A stretch of 6,326 bases of DNA from Clostridia bacterium. Its GTDB lineage: Bacteria; Bacillota; Clostridia; Oscillospirales; Butyricicoccaceae. The DNA is taken from assembly GCA_017407765.1 (NCBI GenBank), contig JAFQVZ010000255.1:1-6326 (forward strand), in the 5' to 3' direction. Position numbers and translations under genes: made by a program. Numbering within the stretch: position 1 is the first letter of the stretch; each line of letters opens with the position of its first letter. The notes under the pieces were generated by a model. It had not been told where the DNA came from and ran no database searches. It saw nothing but the letters and a program-made list of their open reading frames with translations. This document shows positions 1 to 6,326 of this stretch, piece by piece.

Positions 1-30
1 CATGAATATGGCCTCGGACTTGCTTACTAA
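1..30 (+). CDS. Possible last codons of a convergent plus-strand gene
   Basis: If the hairpin at 57-84 ends a rightward transcript, its gene must stop within the first 56 bases. The frame beginning at base 1 reads HEYGLGLAY and stops with TAA at 28-30, 26 bases before the stem. The frame from base 2 stops at 38-40 (MNMASDLLTNPL) and is an alternative. The third frame stops almost at once, at 3-5 (TGA). Too little is visible to identify a product. An opposite reading is also possible: a minus-strand ATG at 1-3, preceded by GAGG eight bases upstream, could start a further leftward gene after addA. The sequence here does not settle this. Confidence 0.2.
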   Translation, partial: HEYGLGLAY

Positions 31-56
31 TCCCCTTTAAAACTTACGAACAAGCA

Positions 57-92
57 AACTCCCATCCGGTTTCGGATGGGAGTTCTTCTTTT
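57..92 (+). terminator. Rho-independent terminator, T tail on plus strand
   Basis: Positions 57-68 (AACTCCCATCCG) pair perfectly with 73-84 (CGGATGGGAGTT) around a four-base loop GTTT at 69-72. This 12-bp, GC-rich stem is followed on the plus strand by CTTCTTTT (85-92). That is the form of an intrinsic terminator for transcription running rightwards, from a gene left of the window. Seen from the minus strand the same hairpin lies 16 bases after the addA stop codon and is followed by TGCTTGTTCG, a weaker U-rich tail, so it may also stop or stabilise the addBA transcript. The stem is certain; the main direction is inferred from the tail. Confidence 0.75.
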
Positions 93-100
93 ATATTAAA

Positions 101-3100
101 TTATAACGCATATCCTTCGCCGGTCTTCAGGAAAAAAACTATTTTTTCTTTTACCGGCAGACAGAATATCTTTTCGGCTGCTTTAGCGTAGATCTCAAGC
201 TGAGTCGAATGTTTCGGTGCCGCTTCCCTCTCTCCTCCCGGAAGGATGCTGTCGGTCTTGAAGTCTACTATGGTCAGCGAATCCTCCTCTAACAGCAGCA
301 GGTCTATAACGCCGTTCATTAGTATCTTTTCGTTTTCCATTTCGCCTACTCCCGCCTCACGAGGAGTAAACATGGCCGAAAACTCGTATTCACGGAGATA
401 ACTGCATCCGCCTACGATCATTCTTCCCCATTTACTGCCCGTAAAGCCAAGTATCATATCCGGCCTGATCGCTTTGGCCTCGTCATCTGTCAAGATGCCC
501 CGCTCGATCATATCCATTATCCCGGCCTTTATTCCGCCCTTGTCAGCGCAGCCTGCAAGATCAGCCTTCTGAAGGAAAAGATGGACTGCGCTGCCTCTCT
601 GAGCAGCGGTAAGGGGGGATTTTTCGCCTGATATATAAAAGGCTCCCTCAGCTTCTCCTATTACTCCCGAATCCTCGTCACGAAGTTTCTTTGTGCCGGC
701 AGGAGTAAGTTTTGACGGCAGGGCCGATACCGCAGCATAGAGGTACTCTTCCCTGCCCAGCCTCATCTTCTGCATCAGAGCTTCGTCTGCGGGCTTCTTC
801 TCTGTTTCGGCGCAGGCTTCTTTTCCTATATGAGCCCTGCGCTCGACTGAGGTATAGGGAGTTACCGAAATCGTCATATAAGGACATCTTTCGGCACTGT
901 TTGCGGCAAGTATCCATGATGCGGAATTGCTTTTCTGATAAAGCCATCCGGGTGTTATGCCGTTTATCTCCACTTCCCTGTCGATTTCCTGCATAGCCTT
1001 GCCGGCATCACGCAGGCTGCAGGACATGATAAGCTTCTCCTTTGCGCGGGTCATAGCTACATAGAGCTTTCTGACCTCCTCAGAGGCCAGCTCACGCCTG
1101 ATCTTAGAAGATACAGCCATGTGCATAGGCATGCGATATTCGCATCTGAGCTTTCGGTCGCGTATACGAAGGCCGATACCCATCTTATCATGGATAACTG
1201 CCTGCTTGCGTGTATCATCAAAATTAAAGGCTTTGGCAAGATCGGGCAGAAATACAAAGGGAAACTCGAGCCCCTTGGACTTATGGACACTCATTATTTT
1301 TACGCCATCGCCCTCATCGATGCTGACCGACTTTTTATTTTCCATAAGGGTCTCGGCATAGCGGATAAAATCAAATATACTCTTGTGCCCGCCCGACTCG
1401 AAACTGAGCGCAAGATCATAAAAGGCACGAAGATTGGCCTTTCGCTCCTCTCCGTTATCCATGGCTCCGAACACAGCTATGGCGCTTCTCTCAGAGTAGA
1501 TCATGCGTATCATCTGAGATGCCGACATATCGGGCACGAAAGACACGTATCGGTCGATAGTACGAACAAAATCGGCCGCCTTTTCATTGGTGGAGGCATA
1601 TTCGATAAGTGCATCGTATATTGGCACGCCTTTTGCCGCAAGTCTTATCTCTGCAAGCTCGTCGGCTGTAAAAAAGAAAAAGGGCGATCTCATAAGTCCA
1701 ACCAGGGGGATGTCCTGCCTGCGGTTGTCCAGCACCCTTAGGAAAGACATCATTACCAGTATCTCTATGCCGGACCAATAGTCCTTCTGGCCGCCCTTTA
1801 CCGGTATGCCAAGCCGCTCAAGCTCACGGATAAAGTACCCCGACTTATTGGCAAATGAGCTTAAAAGAATTGCAAAATCGCTGTATTCGGCAGGCCTTGT
1901 TTCTCCGCTGAAGGGATCGGTCACCCGCTCTGTTTCCAGCATGGAAGCGATTGTGTTTGCAACATATATAGCCTCGGCTTCAGCCTTTTCCGGCGAGTCG
2001 TCATCATAGGCTGCCCCCTGCATATCTATGACCTCAAAATGGCTCTTGACCTCGCCGCTGTAGGGCGCGCCGGGATGAAGAGCCTCTTCTTCGGTATAGT
2101 CAATATCACCGAAGCTGCGGCTCATGATCGCCCTGAACACATGATTGCCTGTTTCCAGAACTTCTTTGCGCGACCTGAAGTTGCGGTTCAGCGAAAGCCT
2201 CATTTTTCGTCCCTCTGTGTCTTCGCAATGATCTTCATAGGTGAGATATTTCTCCATAAAAATCTCAGGTTTTGCCATTCTGAACCTATATATGCTCTGT
2301 TTCACATCACCTACATAAAAAGCACCGCCCGCCTTGCAGGAAACCATCTTAAAAATGGTATCCTGAATATCGTTGGTGTCCTGATATTCATCAACCAATA
2401 TCTCCCTAAGGCTCTCGGAAAGCTGTAAGGCAAGCTCAGAGGGCTCTCCGTCTTCATTTCTGAGAAGTTTCAAAGCATAATGCTCCAGGTCGGAATAGTC
2501 AAGCAGACGGCGCGAGAGCTTAAGCGCCGAAAAACGTTCGAAAAATGCTTCTACTGCCAGCCTAAGCCCTCTCAGCGCCGCAAAGTTGGATTCACAGCCC
2601 ATCTCGGCCTCCTCCTCACTCATCGCAAGGACTCTGTCAATGATATTTTCCACCGCTTCGGCAAAGCTCTTTTTAGCCGTTTTCATGGCCTCTTTCATTT
2701 CATCATGGCCCTTTTCTCTGACACTGGCAAGGCTGGGATTCTTAAAGCTGCTGAAAGCATTATATGCTTCGTTCCACCCCTCACCGATGGCTTGCTTTGC
2801 ATTTCCAGCAAAAGATAAGCAGGCTTCAAAGGCCGGTGAATACTTTTCAAAAACCACCGGGTCGCTTCGCATTATCTCATAGCTTCGCGCAAGGCTTTCT
2901 GCCGCAGACTCTATCATTTTTTTCGCCTCATCGAGAAGATAAGGCTTCCATTTCTGCTGGCCTTCCTCTGAGGTGAACTCAATAAGTTTGCCGATAGGAT
3001 CGGGATGGCTTATTAGTTTGTCGTAAACCTCGACCATGACGTTTACAAGGGCATTATCGCCTTTTTCTTCCGAAAGAGCTGCACAAAGAGCCTCAAAATC

Positions 3101-3559
3101 AGCATCACCCGAGGCATAAAGCTCCTCCAGCACCTCGTCGATCGCCTGCTCTCTAAGCTCCGATGCAGCAGCCTCATCAGCAATACCGAAATCGGCCGGA
3201 ACGTCGACAAGAGCAAAGTGTTCGCGTATAAGATCAAGGCAGAACGAATGTACCGTCTGTATCCTTGCGCCCGACAGCAGCGACAGCTGTCGCCTCAGAC
3301 GCAAGTCGGATGGATTTTCGGAAATACGCTTGAGGAGAGCTGCACTTATTTTCTCTTTCATCTCAGTAGCCGCCGCGTTGGTAAATGTCACTACCAGCAG
3401 CTCGTCGATATCACAGGGATCGTCGCGATCACAGATCATCCTTATAACTCGCTCGACAAGAACGGCTGTTTTGCCCGAACCGGCCGCTGCCGAAACAATA
3501 AGCGAACAGCGCCTGCTGTTTATAGCTTTTTCCTGGCTTTCGGTAAAATTAACGGCCAT
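101..3559 (-). CDS. addA: AddA, ATP-dependent helicase-nuclease subunit A (complete)
   Basis: Motor and nuclease subunit of AddAB; it translocates 3' to 5' on DNA and its nuclease cuts the 3'-ended strand until Chi (known for the family). The 1152 residues are slightly shorter than B. subtilis AddA (about 1232). SF1A motifs in order: Q motif FTESQEKAI (5-13), Walker A SAAAGSGKT (23-31, K30), Ia VVTFTNAAATEMKEKI (56-71), IQTVHSFC (100-107), Walker B VDEYQDTN (389-396), III YVGDVKQSIYRFR (415-427), IV LSLNRNFRS (455-463), V VKIMSVHKSKGLEFPFV (753-769) and VI LYVAMTRAKEKL (832-843). The C-terminal RecB-type nuclease has H993 (RGSAVHLFLQ), D1086 (NGVIDLLLL), D1099 and K1101 (VDFKTD), Q1120 and Y1124 (TQLEIY). 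The start at ATG 3557-3559 is set by an AGGAGG nine bases upstream and by the motif at residue 5. The start overlaps addB by 11 bases, so translation is probably coupled. All expected catalytic residues are present. Confidence 0.98.
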   Translation of the reverse strand: MAVNFTESQEKAINSRRCSLIVSAAAGSGKTAVLVERVIRMICDRDDPCDIDELLVVTFTNAAATEMKEKISAALLKRISENPSDLRLRRQLSLLSGARIQTVHSFCLDLIREHFALVDVPADFGIADEAAASELREQAIDEVLEELYASGDADFEALCAALSEEKGDNALVNVMVEVYDKLISHPDPIGKLIEFTSEEGQQKWKPYLLDEAKKMIESAAESLARSYEIMRSDPVVFEKYSPAFEACLSFAGNAKQAIGEGWNEAYNAFSSFKNPSLASVREKGHDEMKEAMKTAKKSFAEAVENIIDRVLAMSEEEAEMGCESNFAALRGLRLAVEAFFERFSALKLSRRLLDYSDLEHYALKLLRNEDGEPSELALQLSESLREILVDEYQDTNDIQDTIFKMVSCKAGGAFYVGDVKQSIYRFRMAKPEIFMEKYLTYEDHCEDTEGRKMRLSLNRNFRSRKEVLETGNHVFRAIMSRSFGDIDYTEEEALHPGAPYSGEVKSHFEVIDMQGAAYDDDSPEKAEAEAIYVANTIASMLETERVTDPFSGETRPAEYSDFAILLSSFANKSGYFIRELERLGIPVKGGQKDYWSGIEILVMMSFLRVLDNRRQDIPLVGLMRSPFFFFTADELAEIRLAAKGVPIYDALIEYASTNEKAADFVRTIDRYVSFVPDMSASQMIRMIYSERSAIAVFGAMDNGEERKANLRAFYDLALSFESGGHKSIFDFIRYAETLMENKKSVSIDEGDGVKIMSVHKSKGLEFPFVFLPDLAKAFNFDDTRKQAVIHDKMGIGLRIRDRKLRCEYRMPMHMAVSSKIRRELASEEVRKLYVAMTRAKEKLIMSCSLRDAGKAMQEIDREVEINGITPGWLYQKSNSASWILAANSAERCPYMTISVTPYTSVERRAHIGKEACAETEKKPADEALMQKMRLGREEYLYAAVSALPSKLTPAGTKKLRDEDSGVIGEAEGAFYISGEKSPLTAAQRGSAVHLFLQKADLAGCADKGGIKAGIMDMIERGILTDDEAKAIRPDMILGFTGSKWGRMIVGGCSYLREYEFSAMFTPREAGVGEMENEKILMNGVIDLLLLEEDSLTIVDFKTDSILPGGEREAAPKHSTQLEIYAKAAEKIFCLPVKEKIVFFLKTGEGYAL

Positions 3560-6326
3560 CTATATTCTCCTCCTCTCCCTCAAGTATCCTGAAAACATCT
3601 TCATTCTTCAGCGACCTGAAGAATCTGTATCTATCCTTTTCCATATTTGTGTCAAAATGACAAGCCTCTTTGAAGGGACACCAGTCACAATACGTCCTTC
3701 CTCCGCCCATAGCGTATGGCTGAGCTTCGATATCCCCTTTGGAAATGTTATGAGATATCTTTCTGAGGTTATCGTCTGTTTTATCGAGCAGCAGTCCGAT
3801 ATTTCTCTCACTTGCGACCTTTGAAGAAGTACTGAAGCCCTTTTTTGTGAGTTTTACAGGCAAGAAGCGATACTCTCCCTCTCCCACAGGGTGCTCAAGC
3901 GCATCTATGATCTCCCGGTCATCGGTAACAAGGCCTATCCTCTTTACCTCCTTGCGGCGGGCATCCAAAATATCAGCATCTGTCGAAGCTGCATTGGCGC
4001 TGACAAAGGGGCTTTTTACGGGGATATAAAGCGCAGCACAGGGTCTGTACTGCGATGCCCCCGTTCCGAGGCTCTTCTCGGCAAGTTCACTGAGTTCATC
4101 CTGATGCATCCCTCTGAGCATAAGCATATAAATGAACATCTGCATGTTGAGTCCGTTCAGGATATCGGAAAGCGAAAACGCTTTGTTTCCGGTCTTATAA
4201 TCGGAAACGCGAACATACAGAACATCATCTTTAACATATCCGTCTACACGGTCAATAGAACCGTGAAGCTCCAGCATAGTATCGCCGGTTCGGACACGAT
4301 AAGGCGCATACCCGCCATCGCGGCTGCCGAAATCCATCTCAAATGCAATCGGTTTGAAGTCCGACGAGCGGATCTCATCCATAATATCAGAAACTATATC
4401 CAGGATATTTTCGCTTATAAAGCGGTAATTTGCCATAAATCGGGCATTTTTATCCTCGCTGCCTCCAAGTCTTTCCTGAAGGAACTCGTCCACATATCCG
4501 GAAACAACTTCAGCTGTGTCAAGGCTGCTGTCAAAAGACAGATCTTTAACCGCCTTTTCAACAACATAATGGACGAGTGTTCCTACATTAGTGGCGCCAA
4601 ACGCAGCCTGCTTCCTCTCTTTAGCCTTGATGCCATACTGCATGAAATAGGCAAAACGGCAGCTCCCCATGACCTCGGCTCTTGTAGCCGACATATATAC
4701 TGTGTCGCCAAAAAGCCCCTTAATATTTTTCGGTTTTACAATAGGACCTCGGCTGCCTGAAGAATAATCTCTGAGTCTTTTGAAATAGTCTTCCTGACCG
4801 GTGCCATGGTAGAATTCGGCAGCAGCCAATGACAGATCATTTTCTTTTCCGTGACAAAGAAGCTCAAAAGATGCCGCATCGGACAGCAGAGAGTTATTCA
4901 TGATAATATCAGCACCCGATTTCAATTTACTTCCCGGAAAAACCCTCTCTATCTGTCCAATCAGATAACTTTTAGCCGCCTCGGAACCATCCGAAAGCCT
5001 CTCAGGATATGTAAAGTATACAGACTTTACAGCACTATCTACCGCCTGATATACATCACTCATATACTCAAAAGTTCGTTCCTCGTCGCTTTGAGTCAAT
5101 TCTATTCCGCAGGTCTCGAGCATAATGCGGTCACGCTCCCGCAAAAGGCTCTTTCCGGTGACCACCGGAGGCATAGCTCCTTCTCTCGCTCCTATTACAA
5201 ACAGATGATCTATACTGTCAAAAGCGGCCCTCTGAAAATCACCGAACTCAACACTGTCGAGGGATACCGGAATAGTGCCAACTGTATACTGACTCAGCAT
5301 CATTTCAAGAAGATGAATGAAGTCCTGACGCGAGATCACATCTTGACCCATAACTGCCTCAAACTGACCAAGTGCCTCAACAATGATATCGTATATCTGG
5401 ATGTATTCGGCGGCCTCCTGCCTTCTGTCGTGCAAGGCGAGGACTGCTGCCCTCTCCTCGACCTGGGCGGCAAGAGATATCCTTTCAAGATGCGCTCTTA
5501 CTGCATCAGAATACTCTTCCCCTTTTCCTGAAGCCGGAAGATTTTTTCTGAGGGCATCAAGCGGCGCCACAAGCTTTTCGCGGATAGTATTTATCACTTC
5601 AAGCTGCCCGGCATCCTGTTTTCCGTCATATCCGTCTGCAGGCATTGTCCAGTCGGAAAACCAGCTGCTTCCTCTTATCTGCCAGGTATAGGCATAGTTT
5701 TCAAGAATCTCCTGTTCGGTTCGAGTCAGGCCAACAAGATCCGACTTCATATATTTCAGAACCGATATGAGCGAGAACCTCTCTTCGATTGCCCTAAAAG
5801 CGCCAAGCGCTGCCATCGCAGCAGGTTTGTCAAGCAGAGAGTCCTTGCGGCTTATGTATAAAGGCATTGAATATCTTGCGAAGCTCTGTTCGAGATAATG
5901 TTCATATTTCTCCGGCTCGGATGTCACTATCGCAATGTCTCTGAGGCGGACTTTTTCCTCAGCAATAAGCCTTCTGCACTCGCCTGCAACCAGTTCACAC
6001 TCAGCCGAAGGGTCTTTGCACCTGTAAAGTTTGATTGCTTCACAGCGCTTTTCATAAGCCTTTTTACCAAAGTTGAACATGCCTTCAGCCAGATGCACGA
6101 GGCATTCTTCGGCCTTTTTTACTATTCGCTCGGGCGTTTCCGATCCACAAATGAGTCCATGGTCAGCTGCAAGGCGCTCAAGCCTGCCTTTAGTCTTTAT
6201 CTGCTCGCTGAAAAGCTGAGTATCATCGCCAAGTATGAGCGAAACTGTTATATTGCATCCGAATTTTATCATTGCACCCAGCAGCCTGTATTCCGCAGCA
6301 GTAAATCCTTCGAATCCATAGATATA
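3549..6326 (-). CDS. addB: AddB, nuclease subunit of the AddAB helicase-nuclease (N-terminus beyond window)
   Basis: Subunit of the AddAB complex, which degrades and resects double-strand DNA ends for RecA-dependent repair in the cytoplasm. Numbering the 925 visible residues from the right edge, it opens with YIYGFEGFTAAEYRLLGAM, a conserved AddB segment, so the first in-window ATG (6270-6272) is internal. Bacillus subtilis AddB is about 1166 residues; roughly 200-240, including the N-terminal Walker A, would lie outside. Residues about 359-388 (VEFGDFQRAAFDSIDHLFVIGAREGAMPPV region) match the degenerate helicase part. The C-terminal RecB-like nuclease has H586 (GTLVHYVVEKA), D692 (GSIDRVDGYV), D709-Y-K711 (SDYKTG) and Q729/Y733. 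Four cysteines, C556 (GSCRFAYFMQYG) and C880, C883, C889 (YCDWCPFKEAC), form the expected Fe-S staple around it. The gene ends in TAA inside the start of addA, indicating one operon. No frameshift is seen. Family assignment is near certain; the true start and promoter are not visible. Confidence 0.96.
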   Translation of the reverse strand, partial: YIYGFEGFTAAEYRLLGAMIKFGCNITVSLILGDDTQLFSEQIKTKGRLERLAADHGLICGSETPERIVKKAEECLVHLAEGMFNFGKKAYEKRCEAIKLYRCKDPSAECELVAGECRRLIAEEKVRLRDIAIVTSEPEKYEHYLEQSFARYSMPLYISRKDSLLDKPAAMAALGAFRAIEERFSLISVLKYMKSDLVGLTRTEQEILENYAYTWQIRGSSWFSDWTMPADGYDGKQDAGQLEVINTIREKLVAPLDALRKNLPASGKGEEYSDAVRAHLERISLAAQVEERAAVLALHDRRQEAAEYIQIYDIIVEALGQFEAVMGQDVISRQDFIHLLEMMLSQYTVGTIPVSLDSVEFGDFQRAAFDSIDHLFVIGAREGAMPPVVTGKSLLRERDRIMLETCGIELTQSDEERTFEYMSDVYQAVDSAVKSVYFTYPERLSDGSEAAKSYLIGQIERVFPGSKLKSGADIIMNNSLLSDAASFELLCHGKENDLSLAAAEFYHGTGQEDYFKRLRDYSSGSRGPIVKPKNIKGLFGDTVYMSATRAEVMGSCRFAYFMQYGIKAKERKQAAFGATNVGTLVHYVVEKAVKDLSFDSSLDTAEVVSGYVDEFLQERLGGSEDKNARFMANYRFISENILDIVSDIMDEIRSSDFKPIAFEMDFGSRDGGYAPYRVRTGDTMLELHGSIDRVDGYVKDDVLYVRVSDYKTGNKAFSLSDILNGLNMQMFIYMLMLRGMHQDELSELAEKSLGTGASQYRPCAALYIPVKSPFVSANAASTDADILDARRKEVKRIGLVTDDREIIDALEHPVGEGEYRFLPVKLTKKGFSTSSKVASERNIGLLLDKTDDNLRKISHNISKGDIEAQPYAMGGGRTYCDWCPFKEACHFDTNMEKDRYRFFRSLKNEDVFRILEGEEENIDGR
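3569..3574 (-). promoter_or_regulatory. Ribosome binding site of addA, inside the end of addB
   Basis: On the minus strand the bases before the addA ATG read AGGGAGAGGAGGAGAATATAG, shown here in its central AGGAGG. The core is a perfect Shine-Dalgarno sequence with nine bases before the ATG at 3557-3559. It decides the addA start and lies wholly within the last codons of addB (the Glu-Glu-Glu-Asn stretch). The addB stop TAA (3549-3551) falls after the addA start, so a terminating ribosome is placed directly over the new start. This suggests, but does not prove, coupled translation and matched subunit amounts. Confidence 0.85.

Noticed and set aside
605..609. AGCGG pentamers matching the B. 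subtilis Chi site (also for example at 1360, 4367, 4421, 5223 and 5560 on the plus strand)
   Set aside because: About a dozen are expected by chance on two strands of this length, and Chi in this organism is unknown. A genome-wide skew and over-representation count would be needed to claim function.
1121..1741. 206-residue open frame on the plus strand, antisense to addA
   Set aside because: It covers addA motifs V and VI on the other strand and resembles no protein I know. The other plus-strand open frames at 2039-2428, 2480-2818, 3218-3592, 3330-3824 and 4851-5531 are rejected for the same reason.
3281..3292. Perfect 12-bp palindrome CGACAGCTGTCG
   Set aside because: It encodes part of the addA N-terminal helicase region (RRQLSLLSG), is isolated, and is not near a promoter or gene start. 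It looks like chance within repeated Leu/Ser/Arg codons.
3891..4760. 289-residue open frame on the plus strand, antisense to addB
   Set aside because: It lies wholly inside a clear AddB nuclease-domain coding region, has no convincing ribosome site, and its translation shows no domain or motif. It is an antisense shadow.
5155..5168. Short inverted repeat CCGGT...ACCGG
   Set aside because: A five-base stem inside addB coding sequence with no T tract or partner repeat; too short to call a regulatory site.

Overview
This window carries most of a bacterial addB-addA operon, read leftwards on the minus strand. AddAB is the heterodimeric helicase-nuclease that processes DNA double-strand ends, the counterpart of RecBCD in Bacillota. 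The gene order (addB, then addA), a strong AGGAGG Shine-Dalgarno site, standard codon use, roughly balanced base composition and the protein features point to an anaerobic Clostridia-type Bacillota, perhaps from the Oscillospiraceae/Ruminococcus area. The family-level placement is a guess from general character, not from a comparison.

Layout from right to left, in the direction of transcription. Positions 6326 to 3549 hold addB. It enters through the right edge without its N-terminus: the frame stays open past the first in-window ATG, and the extra 18 residues look like real AddB sequence. Positions 3559 to 101 hold a complete addA of 1152 residues, whose start overlaps the end of addB by 11 bases. 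Its ribosome binding site lies inside addB. Positions 1 to 100 are intergenic and contain a perfect 12-bp hairpin at 57-84. The T-rich tail of this hairpin is on the plus strand, so it best fits the terminator of a plus-strand gene coming from the left, convergent with addA.

The two proteins act as one machine. AddA is an SF1 UvrD-like motor with all the recognisable helicase motifs and a C-terminal RecB-family nuclease. AddB supplies a second nuclease that carries the four cysteines of an iron-sulfur staple. Together they unwind and trim broken ends until a Chi-type signal is met, leaving a 3' single strand for RecA. Both nuclease active sites and the AddA motor look intact, with no frameshift. 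Nearly all of the window is coding for these two proteins. I see no mobile element, CRISPR array, RNA gene or new system here; the findings are modest.
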